In this document: positions 1 to 8,255 of the stretch, one piece after another
Layout: every line of letters starts with the position of its first letter
Position numbering within the stretch: the first letter of the stretch is position 1
Position numbers and translations under genes: made by a program
The notes under the pieces: model-generated
Database searches by the model: none
What the model saw: only the letters and a program-made list of their open reading frames with translations
What the model was told of the DNA's origin: nothing
Source: Halobellus sp. Atlit-31R
GTDB lineage: Archaea > Halobacteriota > Halobacteria > Halobacteriales > Haloferacaceae
Assembly: GCA_003665935.1 (NCBI GenBank)
Contig: QPLR01000001.1
Coordinates: forward strand, 682,001-746,000
Length of the DNA stretch: 64,000 nt
Direction of reading: 5' to 3'

Positions 1-191
1 TGCTGCTCCACGGCGAGGACGACGACGCCGTTCCGGCGATGGCCTCGGAACTGTTCCACGACCTGCTCGAGGAGGCCGACGTCACGGCCGAGTGCGTCGT
101 CGCCGCCGAGGCCGGCCACGACGTCCACGAGACCCAGCGAGCGTTCACGCTCGGCTGGACCGAGGCGTTCTTCGATCGGCATCTCCGGTGA
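1..191 (+). CDS. Alpha/beta hydrolase (esterase-like), C-terminal fragment
   Basis: Only the last 62 codons lie in the window, reading in frame from base 3 to the TGA at 189-191. The fragment opens with a Leu-Leu-His-Gly stretch followed by several Asp and Val-Pro, which is the usual context of the catalytic Asp in dienelactone-hydrolase or phospholipase/carboxylesterase-type alpha/beta hydrolases. A later Ala-Gly-His-Asp-Val fits the catalytic His loop. The nucleophile Ser would lie upstream, outside the window, so substrate and exact subfamily cannot be told. The family call is inferred from these two motifs only. Confidence 0.6.
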   Translation, partial: LLHGEDDDAVPAMASELFHDLLEEADVTAECVVAAEAGHDVHETQRAFTLGWTEAFFDRHLR

Positions 192-214
192 GCCACGAGG
201 TCGGGATCGCTCGC

Positions 215-304
215 GTCGCCGGCGTCATCGACGTAGTCGAAGCCAGACGCGTCGCCGGCGTCATCGATGGAATCGGGGCCAGACGCGTCGCCGGCGCCGG
301 CCGC
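215..304. repeat. 36-bp tandem repeat, about 2.5 copies
   Basis: The sequence GTCGCCGGCGTCATCGA starts at 215 and again at 251, and its first half recurs at 287, giving an exact 36-bp period. The block lies just after the esterase stop codon. A GTG at 188-190 overlaps that stop and would read through the repeat in frame to a TAG at 320-322 (44 residues), but nothing else suggests the frame is coding. Confidence 0.75.
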
Positions 305-372
305 GCCACCGTGGTCGCCTAGCGGGGACCTTCCGTACAACTATCACTTTCCGGGTAGGTGTCTGACGTACG

Positions 373-378
373 TTTATG
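373..378 (+). promoter_or_regulatory. TATA-like box before the coiled-coil gene
   Basis: TTTATG is centred about 28 bases before the ATG at 404. That spacing is expected for a leaderless haloarchaeal transcript and supports the start chosen for the downstream gene over an in-frame GTG at 359. Confidence 0.5.
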
Positions 379-403
379 TGGCCAGAGACGGGCTGTATAC
401 CCA

Positions 404-850
404 ATGAGCAACCGTGTGGAGGAACTCGAGTCGAAGGTCGCGGAGCTACAGGCAGCAGTCAACGGTCTGACAGAAGAATTGGTCGAGACGAAAGAGCGCG
501 TCCGACTCCTCGAGGAGGAAGTCGAGGTCGATCTCGCGACCGGTCGCCGCCCGGTTGGGTACGACGACGTCGTCGCGTCGGGCGAGGAGTCCGCCTCGGA
601 CGCCGAGTCCGAGCCCGAGACCGAACCGGACGAGCAGGCCGAGCCGAGCTACTCCCGCGAGTCGCGGGCGCAGGCGGAGTCCCGACGCGAGACGTCCGCG
701 CAGCCGTCCGACGACGCCGACTTCATCGACGCCGACGAGGACGACCGGATCCCCGACGAAGTCGAGTCTCGGGACGACGAGACTAAGACAGACGAAGCCG
801 AGGGTGACGACGAGGCGGCGACCGAAGACGACGACATCATCGTCGCATAA
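404..850 (+). CDS. Small acidic coiled-coil protein upstream of smc (DUF7518-like)
   Basis: The protein has 148 residues. The first 45 or so form a heptad-rich helix (Val-Glu-Glu-Leu-Glu pattern, typical of a short coiled coil). The remaining two thirds are almost entirely Asp, Glu, Ser and Ala and look disordered. I recognise the N-terminal helix as the haloarchaeal family usually called DUF7518, from memory. The gene ends 29 bp before smc on the same strand, so co-transcription with smc-scpA is likely. Its role is unknown; a chromosome-organisation link is only suggested by position. The ATG at 404 is preferred because of the TATA spacing. Confidence 0.75.
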   Translation: MSNRVEELESKVAELQAAVNGLTEELVETKERVRLLEEEVEVDLATGRRPVGYDDVVASGEESASDAESEPETEPDEQAEPSYSRESRAQAESRRETSAQPSDDADFIDADEDDRIPDEVESRDDETKTDEAEGDDEAATEDDDIIVA

Positions 851-879
851 TCGGGCGCTCCGCCCGTTACGAGCAACCA

Positions 880-3800
880 ATGCACATCAAAGAGCTCGTC
901 CTCGACGGCTTCAAGAGCTTCGGGCGGCCCACACGGATTCCGTTCTACGAGGACTTCACGGTCGTTACGGGGCCGAACGGCTCCGGGAAATCGAACATCA
1001 TCGACGGCGTCCTGTTCGCGCTCGGGTTGGCCCGAACGCGCGGCATCCGCGCCGAGAAACTGACCGACCTCATCTACAACCCCGGTCACGCCGACGGGAG
1101 CGACGGCGGCGGGAGCGGACCCAAAGAGGCCACCGTCACGGTCGTTCTCGACAACGCCGACGGCACGCTCGAGCGCTCGCAGGTCGTCAACGCCGCCGGC
1201 AGCGACGACGTCGGCGACGTCGACGAGATCAGCGTCAAGCGCCGCGTCAAAGAGACCGAGGAGAACTACTACTCGTACTACTACCTCAACGGCCGCTCCT
1301 GTAACCTCTCGGACATTCAGGACCTCCTCGCGCAGGCCGGCATCACGCCCGAGGGCTACAACGTGGTGATGCAGGGCGACGTCACCGAGATCATCAATAT
1401 GACGCCCTACCAGCGCCGGGGCATCATCGACGAGATCGCCGGCGTCGCGGAGTTCGACGCGAAGAAAGAGGACGCGTTCACCGAACTCGACGCCGTCGAG
1501 GACCGGATCGAGGAGGCCGACCTCCGGATCGAAGAGAAGGAGACCCGACTCGAACAGCTCGAAGACGAACGCGAGACCGCCCTGGAGTACCAGTCGCTCC
1601 GCGAGGAGCGCGAGGAGTACGAAGGCTACCAGAAGGCGGCCGAACTCGAAGACAAGCGCGAGGACCGCGAGGCGACGCAGACCCGGGTCGACGCGACGGC
1701 GTCGAAGCTCGAATCGCACCGCGAGGAGCTCGATCGCCGGCAGGGTCGCGTGACGCGGCTCGAGGACGAACTCGGGGAGCTGACCCGCGAGATCGAGCGG
1801 AAAGGCGAGGACGAACAGCTCCGGATCAAATCCGAGATCGAGTCGGTCAAAGGCGAGATCGACCGGCTGGAGAACGCCATCGAGACCGCCGAAGCGCGCA
1901 TCGACGACGCCGAGAGCGAGCGCCGGAACGCGTTCGTCCAGCTCGACCGCAAGCAGGAGGAGATCGACGACCTCGACGCGGAGATCCGCTCGGTCAAAGT
2001 CGAGAAGGCCTCCGTGAAGTCCGACATCGGTTCACTCCAGACCGATCTGGCCGAAGTTACCGCCGAGATCGACGACGTCGACACCGAGTACGACGAACTG
2101 AAAGCCGACCTCGAAGCGAAGAAGTCGCGACTGGAGGAGCTGAAGACAGAGCGGAACGACCGCCAGCGCGAGAAAGATCGGCTGCTCGACGACACACGAC
2201 GACGGGGGACCGAGATCTCCGAGACCGAAGCGAAGATCGAGACGCTGCGCGAGCGGCTGCCCGACCTGAAAGCCGAGGTGTCGGATCTGTACTCGGAGCT
2301 CGACAAGGCCGAGAAGAACGAATCGAAGATCGAGGGCGTCGTCGACGACCTCCGGGCCGAGAAGGCAGAGCGCAAAGACGACCTCGACGAGGTCGTCGAG
2401 GAGATCCAGTCGAAGCAGGCCGAGTACGCGACGCTCGAAGCCCGGGCGGGCGACGACGGCGACACCTCCTGGCCGCGGGCGGTCACCACGATCCAGAACG
2501 CCGGACTGTCCGGCGTCCACGGCACCGTCGGCGAGCTGGGCGCGGTCGACGGCGAGTACGCGACCGCCTGTGAGACCGCCGCCGGCGGCCGGCTCGCCCA
2601 CGTCGTCGTCGACGACGACGGCGTCGGCTCCGACTGCATCGACTACCTCAAATCCCGGAACGCCGGGCGGGCGACGTTCCTGCCGATCACGAAGATGGAC
2701 GACCGCGGGCTGCCCCGGCTGCCGGACCACCCCGGCGTCGTCGACTTCGCGCGGAACCTCGTCGACTACGATGCCGAGTACGAGCCCGTCTTCTCGTACG
2801 TCCTGGGCTCGACGCTCGTCGTGGAAGATATGCAGACGGCCCGCGACCTGATGGGCGAGTACCGGATGGTGACGCTCGACGGCGACCTGGTCGAGCGCTC
2901 CGGCGCGATGACCGGCGGCTCCGGCGGCGGCTCGCACTACTCCTTCTCGAAGTCCGGCAGCGGTCGCCTCGAACGACTGGCGGAGACGATCTCCGACCTC
3001 GAAGACCGTCGCCGAAGCCTCCAGGCGGAGATCCGCGAGCTCGACGAGGACGTCGAGGACGCCCGGAGCCGCGCGGCCGACGCCCGCGACCGGGTCCGCT
3101 CGATCGAGGGCGACATCGAGGACGCCGAGGCCGACGTCGACGACGCCGAGCGTGAGATCGACGCCCTCGAATCGGAGATCGAGCGCCTGCGCGAGAAGCG
3201 CGCCGAGGTCGACGAGGAGATGCGCGCGCTCGACGCCGAGATCGACGATCTCGACGACGACATCGCGGACGTCGAAGCCGACGTCGACGACCTCGAAGCC
3301 GAACTCGCCGACTCGAAGATCCCCGAGCTGACCGCCGAAGCCGACGAGATCCGGGCGACGATCGACGAGAAGGAGCGCCGGATGGACGACCTCGACGGGC
3401 GGCTCAACGAACTACAGTTAGAGAAAGAGTACGCCGAGGAGGCCGTCGACGACCTCGAAGCGACGATCGAGGCCGCACAGGAGCGGAAGGCCGACGCCCG
3501 CGAGGTGATCCGCGAGAAGGAGACCGGGATCGAGTCGCGCCAAGAGGCGCTCGAAGCGAAGCGCGAGGCCGTCGAGGAGCTCGAATCGGAGCTCGAAGAG
3601 CTCAAGGCGGACCGCGCGGACCTCCAGGAGACGCTCCGCGAGGCCAAGAGCGAGCGCGACGAGAAGCGCGAGGCGGTCGACCGGATCGAGTCGAGACTGG
3701 AGTCACTCCGGGACAGCGTCGAACGGCTCGACTGGGAGATCGACGAGCTCGAAGCCGAGGTCGGCGAGTACGACCCCGAGAACGTTCCCGACCACGACGA

Positions 3801-4467
3801 AGTCGAGTCCGAGATCGAGCGGCTCACCGAGGAGATGGAGGCGCTCGAACCGGTGAATATGCTCGCGATCGACGAGTACGACGACGTCGAATCCGATCTC
3901 GACGACCTCCGGGAGCGCCGGGACGTTCTCGTCGACGAGCGCGAGGCCATCGAGGAGCGGATCGACCGCTTCGACGCGCAGAAGAAGGCGACGTTTATGC
4001 GGGCGTTCGACGCGATCAACGAGAACTTCACCGAGATCTTCGAGCGGCTCTCCGACGGGACGGGCGAACTCCACCTCGAAAACCCCGAGGACCCCTTCGA
4101 GGACGGGCTGACCATGAAGGCCCAGCCCGGCGACAAGCCGATCCAGCGGCTGAACGCGATGTCCGGCGGCGAGAAGTCCCTCACCGCCTTGGCGTTCATC
4201 TTCGCCATCCAGCGGCACAACCCCGCGCCGTTCTACGCGCTCGACGAGGTCGACGCCTTCCTCGACGCCGCCAACGCCGAGCGGGTGGGACAGATGGTCG
4301 ACGACCTCTCTGTGGACGCGCAGTTCGTCGTCGTCTCGCACCGCTCGGCGCTGCTCGAACGGTCCGAACGCGCCATCGGCGTGACGATGCAGGGCGACAA
4401 CGTCAGCGCCGTCACCGGCATCCAGTTGGGCGGCGACGAGGAGGCGGAGGTGCCGGCGGATGACTGA
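880..4467 (+). CDS. smc: Chromosome segregation ATPase SMC
   Basis: This 1195-residue protein has the complete SMC plan. An N-terminal ATPase half carries Walker A (Gly-Pro-Asn-Gly-Ser-Gly-Lys-Ser, about residues 31-38). It is followed by a coiled coil to about 520, a hinge with Gly-rich motifs at about 527-690, a second coiled coil, and a C-terminal half with the Leu-Asn-Ala-Met-Ser-Gly-Gly-Glu-Lys signature near 1092 and Walker B with Asp-Glu near 1120. SMC dimers compact and segregate DNA together with the kleisin ScpA, encoded immediately downstream with an 8-bp overlap, so the two are translationally coupled. The coiled coils are exceptionally rich in Asp/Glu/Arg as in other halophiles. 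Length is normal for the family. Confidence 0.97.
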   Translation: MHIKELVLDGFKSFGRPTRIPFYEDFTVVTGPNGSGKSNIIDGVLFALGLARTRGIRAEKLTDLIYNPGHADGSDGGGSGPKEATVTVVLDNADGTLERSQVVNAAGSDDVGDVDEISVKRRVKETEENYYSYYYLNGRSCNLSDIQDLLAQAGITPEGYNVVMQGDVTEIINMTPYQRRGIIDEIAGVAEFDAKKEDAFTELDAVEDRIEEADLRIEEKETRLEQLEDERETALEYQSLREEREEYEGYQKAAELEDKREDREATQTRVDATASKLESHREELDRRQGRVTRLEDELGELTREIERKGEDEQLRIKSEIESVKGEIDRLENAIETAEARIDDAESERRNAFVQLDRKQEEIDDLDAEIRSVKVEKASVKSDIGSLQTDLAEVTAEIDDVDTEYDELKADLEAKKSRLEELKTERNDRQREKDRLLDDTRRRGTEISETEAKIETLRERLPDLKAEVSDLYSELDKAEKNESKIEGVVDDLRAEKAERKDDLDEVVEEIQSKQAEYATLEARAGDDGDTSWPRAVTTIQNAGLSGVHGTVGELGAVDGEYATACETAAGGRLAHVVVDDDGVGSDCIDYLKSRNAGRATFLPITKMDDRGLPRLPDHPGVVDFARNLVDYDAEYEPVFSYVLGSTLVVEDMQTARDLMGEYRMVTLDGDLVERSGAMTGGSGGGSHYSFSKSGSGRLERLAETISDLEDRRRSLQAEIRELDEDVEDARSRAADARDRVRSIEGDIEDAEADVDDAEREIDALESEIERLREKRAEVDEEMRALDAEIDDLDDDIADVEADVDDLEAELADSKIPELTAEADEIRATIDEKERRMDDLDGRLNELQLEKEYAEEAVDDLEATIEAAQERKADAREVIREKETGIESRQEALEAKREAVEELESELEELKADRADLQETLREAKSERDEKREAVDRIESRLESLRDSVERLDWEIDELEAEVGEYDPENVPDHDEVESEIERLTEEMEALEPVNMLAIDEYDDVESDLDDLRERRDVLVDEREAIEERIDRFDAQKKATFMRAFDAINENFTEIFERLSDGTGELHLENPEDPFEDGLTMKAQPGDKPIQRLNAMSGGEKSLTALAFIFAIQRHNPAPFYALDEVDAFLDAANAERVGQMVDDLSVDAQFVVVSHRSALLERSERAIGVTMQGDNVSAVTGIQLGGDEEAEVPADD

Positions 4468-5404
4468 CTCGGCGGGCTCGACGCCCGGCGGAAGCGTGCT
4501 CTCGGAGGGTCTCGGGGCCGATCGCGACCCGGAGCCGTCGGGCGACGTCGACGACGAGGTAGAGCCGGTCGAACTCCTCGTGCAGCTGGCCGAGGAAGGC
4601 GAGATCGACCCCTGGGACGTCGACTTAGTCGAGGCGACCGACGCTTTCCTCGAACGGCTCGACGAGACCGACCTGCGGACGTCCGGTCGGGCGCTGTTCT
4701 ACGCGGCCGTGCTGCTGCGGATGAAGAGCGACGCGCTGTTGGAGCCCGACGACGACCCCGAGGAGGAACTGGAGCCGTGGGAGGCCGCACTCGAGAGCGG
4801 CGGCCCGATCGCAGACAGCGCCGGCGACGGTGCGGACGGGTCGGGGTTCGATCCCGTCGACGCGCTCGAAGCCGAGATGGATCGCCGGCTCGACCGCAAG
4901 CACGCCCGCGGGTCGCCGGAGACGCTGGACGAACTCGTCCGCGAGCTCCGAGAGGCCGAGCGGCAGTCGTGGTGGAAGCGCCGCCGCGAGTACGACACCT
5001 CGGAGTCGCCGCGGGGCCACCGCCGCGGCACGCAGACGCTCGATTACCGGTCGGCCGACGAGTTCCGCGAGACCGACGAGCCGACCGCGGCCGACGTGAC
5101 CGACACGGCCCACACGGAGGACATCGAGACGTCGATCGCGGCCGTCCGGGAGGCGATCGACGTTCACTACGACAACGGCCGCGAGGAGGTCCTGTTCGCA
5201 GAGATCGCCGAGGCGGCGGAGACGCCGGTGACGACCTACCTCGCCTTGCTCTTTCTCTCGCACCGCGGCGACGTCCGACTCCAGCAGGACGACCTGTTCG
5301 GCGACCTCTGGGTCCGCGATCCGGACGCGGAGCCACCGACCTCGGAAGACGACGGCGAGCAGGCGGCCGACGAGGCGGTCGTCCCGACCGCGGACGACGA
5401 CTGA
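4460..5404 (+). CDS. scpA: Segregation and condensation protein A (kleisin)
   Basis: The 314-residue protein has the ScpA hallmark near its start: a Val-Glu-Leu-Leu-Val-Gln-Leu stretch followed by an Ile-Asp-Pro-Trp-Asp-Val motif at about residues 37-54, which begins the SMC-head-binding N-terminal helical domain. A winged-helix-like C-terminal domain covers about 215-285 (Glu-Val-Leu-Phe-Ala-Glu-Ile then Thr-Tyr-Leu-Ala-Leu-Leu-Phe-Leu). The gene overlaps the end of smc by 8 bp, the expected condensin pair; no scpB is visible. The last residues and the stop codon sit inside a 43-bp tandem duplication. Confidence 0.93.
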   Translation: MTDSAGSTPGGSVLSEGLGADRDPEPSGDVDDEVEPVELLVQLAEEGEIDPWDVDLVEATDAFLERLDETDLRTSGRALFYAAVLLRMKSDALLEPDDDPEEELEPWEAALESGGPIADSAGDGADGSGFDPVDALEAEMDRRLDRKHARGSPETLDELVRELREAERQSWWKRRREYDTSESPRGHRRGTQTLDYRSADEFRETDEPTAADVTDTAHTEDIETSIAAVREAIDVHYDNGREEVLFAEIAEAAETPVTTYLALLFLSHRGDVRLQQDDLFGDLWVRDPDAEPPTSEDDGEQAADEAVVPTADDD

Positions 5405-5471
5405 CGGCGACCGAGCGGAGTCCGGACCAGACGCGGACGACGACTGACGGCGACCGAGCGGAGTCCGGACC
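5390..5471. repeat. 43-bp-period tandem duplication spanning the scpA stop codon
   Basis: A 39-bp identical block starts at 5390 and at 5433. Each copy contains GACGACGACTGACGGCGACC, so the scpA stop codon and its context are present twice; the first TGA is the functional one. The second copy lies in the gap before the convergent mtnP gene. Confidence 0.9.
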
Positions 5472-5489
5472 GGACGCGGACGCCTCGGG

Positions 5490-6350
5490 CTACTCGACGT
5501 ACGCGCCGATGAGCGGCTCCAGGTCGTCTTTCGTCGCGTCCGGAATCGCCTCGTCGGGCGTGTTGATCGTCCCGTCGAGCGCCGTGTGACAGTCGCAGGC
5601 GTGATCCTCGGGAATCGCCTCGATCGCCGCCTCGACGGTCTCTTTGATCGCCGTCTCGTTCTCGGCGGCGTTTTCGAGCACCTCCTCGAGCGTGACTTCG
5701 CTGTCTTCCTTCCAGACGTCGTAGTCGGTGACGCCCGTGACGGTGGCGTACGCCATCTCGGCCTCGCGGGCGAGTTTCGCCTCGGGGACCGTCGTCATCC
5801 CGATGACGTCCCAGCCCTGCGCGCGGTAGAACTCGCTCTCGGCGCGCGTAGAGTACTGCGGCCCCTCGATGCAGACGTAGGTGCCGCCGCGGACGACGTC
5901 GGCGTCCGTGGCCGACTCGGCGGCGTCGGCGAGGATCTCGTTGAGGTCCGCACAGTAGGGGTCGGCGAAGGGCTGGTGGACGACGACGTCCTCGTCGAAG
6001 AACGTCAGGTCGCGGTGCTTCGTCCGGTCGTAGATCTGGTCGGGGATCACGAGCGTCTGCGGCGGCAGTTCCTCGCGGAGACTGCCGACGGCGTTCGAGG
6101 CGAGGACGTGGGTGACACCCAGCTGTTTCAGCGCGAAGACGTTCGCGCGATACGGCAGCGTCGTCGGCGAGCGCTGGTGATCGGGGCCGTGTCGCGGCAC
6201 GAACACGACTTCCCGGCCCGTGTCACCGAACTCGCCGACCGTGAGCGGTGCCGACGGCTTCCCGAAGGGGGTGTCGACGTCGATTCTGCGCGTGTCTCGC
6301 AGCGGTAACGCGTCGTAGATTCCACTGCCGCCGATGAATCCGATAGCCAT
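5490..6350 (-). CDS. mtnP: S-methyl-5'-thioadenosine phosphorylase
   Basis: The protein has 286 residues. It cleaves methylthioadenosine with phosphate to adenine and methylthioribose-1-phosphate in methionine salvage. It opens with the family phosphate-loop motif Ile-Gly-Phe-Ile-Gly-Gly-Ser-Gly-Ile-Tyr, then Pro-Arg-His-Gly-Pro-Asp-His and Ser-Asn-Ala-Val-Gly-Ser-Leu, all typical of MTAP/PNP proteins. The ATG at 6350 is chosen over a GTG three codons upstream because a CTTTAG box lies about 28 bases before it, as expected for a leaderless gene. A nearby phosphoribosyltransferase gene could recycle the released base, which is inference from context. Confidence 0.93.
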   Translation of the reverse strand: MAIGFIGGSGIYDALPLRDTRRIDVDTPFGKPSAPLTVGEFGDTGREVVFVPRHGPDHQRSPTTLPYRANVFALKQLGVTHVLASNAVGSLREELPPQTLVIPDQIYDRTKHRDLTFFDEDVVVHQPFADPYCADLNEILADAAESATDADVVRGGTYVCIEGPQYSTRAESEFYRAQGWDVIGMTTVPEAKLAREAEMAYATVTGVTDYDVWKEDSEVTLEEVLENAAENETAIKETVEAAIEAIPEDHACDCHTALDGTINTPDEAIPDATKDDLEPLIGAYVE

Positions 6351-6427
6351 ATTGGGCACTTCGCGCGACGCCGCTAAAGCGTAGTGGGTCGCCGTCGGCG
6401 CGGGAGTCGTTCCCGCGTGACGCGCGC

Positions 6428-7396
6428 TCAGAGCACGGCGCCGCTTTCGAGCACCGCGATGAGCACCGTCAGCGTGAGCACGGAGACGACCGTCGTCGCG
6501 AAGATGGCCGTCGAGACGAACTCGGTGACGGGGACGCCCGCGACCTCCCCGTCGGCGAACTCCCCGACGAGGATGAGCGGCGTCACCGCCGAGGGCATCG
6601 CGGATTCGAGGACGAACGTCCGCGCGACCGTGGGGTCGGAGAAGCCGACGGCGAGCGCGACGCCGACGGCGAGCACCGGCGCGACGACCATCCTCAGCCC
6701 GACGACGCCGCCGACGGACGACAGCGTCGACCCGACGTTCGTCCGGGCCAACTGGATCCCGAGAAGCAGGAGCATCACCGGGATCGCCGAGTCGCCGACG
6801 AGCTGGAGCGTCGACATCGCGGTCGAGCCCGCGGGCGGGACGATACCGAGCGCGCGGGCGAGGAGCGCGGCGGCGACGGCGTAGATCAGCGGCACGCGAA
6901 AGACCTGCTTGACGCCCGCGAGGCGGCTCTCGGCGCTCCCCCGCGAGGCGAGGAAGACGCCGACCGTGTAGATGAGCGCGGCCTGCACGGACAGATAGAC
7001 GACCGCCGTCGCGCGGCCGGTGTCGCCGAAGGCGAAACTGGAGACGGGGACGCCGTAGTTGCCGGTGTTCGGGAAGGCGATGACGAGCGTGAGCGCCGCC
7101 AGCGCCGTCTTCGACGCGCCGAAGATGCGGCCGGCGGCCTCCGCGAGCACGATCGTGAGGACGTGGAAGACGAGGATCGCGGCGGTGATGCGCGCGAGCG
7201 TCGACTGCGCGAGCGTCGTCGTCGCGAGGCTGTGGAATATCAGTGCGGGCGCGAGAACGTAGACGACGACCGTGTTGAGCGCGTCCGTCTGGATGTCGCG
7301 GACGCGCCCCAGCAGGTAGCCGACGCCGCCGACGGCGACGATCGGGAGGATGGCGGTCGCGAAGACGGAGACCAGAGAGACCACGTGGGAGGCCAC
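6428..7396 (-). CDS. AEC-family transporter (auxin efflux carrier type)
   Basis: The 322-residue protein is almost wholly hydrophobic with about ten membrane helices, arranged in two halves as in the AEC/Mem_trans family. A Pro-Asn-Thr-Gly-Asn-Tyr-Gly motif near residue 110 matches the conserved crossover region of helix 4 in this family. AEC proteins export or import small organic anions; the substrate here cannot be read from sequence. The likely start is GTG at 7396, with a second in-frame GTG at 7384, so the N-terminus is uncertain by four residues. It follows the phosphoribosyltransferase gene on the same strand with a 50-bp gap. Confidence 0.85.
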   Translation of the reverse strand: MASHVVSLVSVFATAILPIVAVGGVGYLLGRVRDIQTDALNTVVVYVLAPALIFHSLATTTLAQSTLARITAAILVFHVLTIVLAEAAGRIFGASKTALAALTLVIAFPNTGNYGVPVSSFAFGDTGRATAVVYLSVQAALIYTVGVFLASRGSAESRLAGVKQVFRVPLIYAVAAALLARALGIVPPAGSTAMSTLQLVGDSAIPVMLLLLGIQLARTNVGSTLSSVGGVVGLRMVVAPVLAVGVALAVGFSDPTVARTFVLESAMPSAVTPLILVGEFADGEVAGVPVTEFVSTAIFATTVVSVLTLTVLIAVLESGAVL

Positions 7397-7446
7397 TCGA
7401 AGTCGCTACTCAAACGCTTCGGTCGCGGGCCGAGGCTCGAAGCCGG

Positions 7447-8160
7447 CTACGGGCCGATGCCGTCGTTGTCGAGGAGCCGCCAGGCGTCGGTGCCGGCGGC
7501 CTCGACGTAGCCGCGGCGCTCCATCTCGGACATCACTTCGCTCATCCGGTCGGGCTGGGCGATCTCCATCTCGATCCGATCGACCGAGTGGAACTCAGAG
7601 AGGTAGTGTCGGACGTCTTCGGTCTCGAACGTCTCCTCGTCGGCTTTCTCCATCACGCCCGAGATCAGGTCGATCATATCCTCGATGAAGTTCCACGGGT
7701 AGACGATCCACGTCCACTCTTCGAGGCGTTCGCCGACGAAGTCGGGCTCGAACTCGCTGGTCTGCAGCAGTTGCAGCGTCGCGGTGCGAACCTCACCCGC
7801 GTCGCGGTCGGTCACGTACTCGTAGGCGCGTTCGATCGACCCACCGGTGTCGGCGATGTCGTCGATGATGAGGACGTCTTTGCCCTCGACGCTGCCTTTG
7901 GGCATCGGATAGCGCACCTCGGGCTCGTCGGACTTCTGGGCGGTGCCGACGTAGTGTTCCATCTTCAGACTCGTCAGATCGTCCAGTCCCAGGAAGTCGC
8001 AGATACACCGGCCCGCGAACCAGCCGCCGCGGGCGAGCGCGACGACGACGTCCGGCTCGAACTCGGCGGTCTTCACCTGATCGCTGACGTCGCGACAGAG
8101 CCCGTAGATGTACTCCCAATTAGTGATCGTGCAGTTGAACTGGTCGGGCAGGTCGCCCAT
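7447..8160 (-). CDS. Purine-type phosphoribosyltransferase with C-terminal extension
   Basis: The protein has 237 residues. The PRPP-binding motif Val-Leu-Ile-Ile-Asp-Asp-Ile-Ala-Asp-Thr-Gly-Gly-Ser lies at about residues 92-104, and the N-terminal Ala-Arg-Gly-Gly-Trp region fits the family fold. It resembles haloarchaeal enzymes annotated as hypoxanthine or xanthine/guanine phosphoribosyltransferase. About 70 residues beyond the catalytic domain form a helical segment with a winged-helix feel (Glu-Val-Met-Ser-Glu-Met-Glu-Arg-Arg-Gly-Tyr-Val near the end), which could bind nucleic acid, though that is not established. The exact base specificity is unknown. A long inverted repeat lies in its promoter region. 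Confidence 0.8.
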   Translation of the reverse strand: MGDLPDQFNCTITNWEYIYGLCRDVSDQVKTAEFEPDVVVALARGGWFAGRCICDFLGLDDLTSLKMEHYVGTAQKSDEPEVRYPMPKGSVEGKDVLIIDDIADTGGSIERAYEYVTDRDAGEVRTATLQLLQTSEFEPDFVGERLEEWTWIVYPWNFIEDMIDLISGVMEKADEETFETEDVRHYLSEFHSVDRIEMEIAQPDRMSEVMSEMERRGYVEAAGTDAWRLLDNDGIGP

Positions 8161-8185
8161 AGATTTCAGTCACCGTTAGGTGAAG

Positions 8186-8226
8186 GGTGCGGACCCATCC
8201 TTAATCTGTTCGTCTGGGTCCGCACC
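8186..8226. promoter_or_regulatory. 12-bp perfect inverted repeat enclosing a TATA-like sequence
   Basis: GGTGCGGACCCA (8186-8197) and TGGGTCCGCACC (8215-8226) are perfect reverse complements separated by 17 bases. On the minus strand the loop contains ATTAAG, a plausible TATA box for the phosphoribosyltransferase gene starting at 8160. The element also lies 30 bp past the stop of the histidine kinase gene, so it may equally be a transcript-end hairpin. Confidence 0.7.
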
Positions 8227-8255
8227 GACGGTGTCGGCCGGCGGCGCCGGCGGCC

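Noticed and set aside
5401..5489. CRISPR-like array after scpA
   Set aside because: Only two tandem copies with a 4-base gap; no unique spacers and no cas genes in the window.
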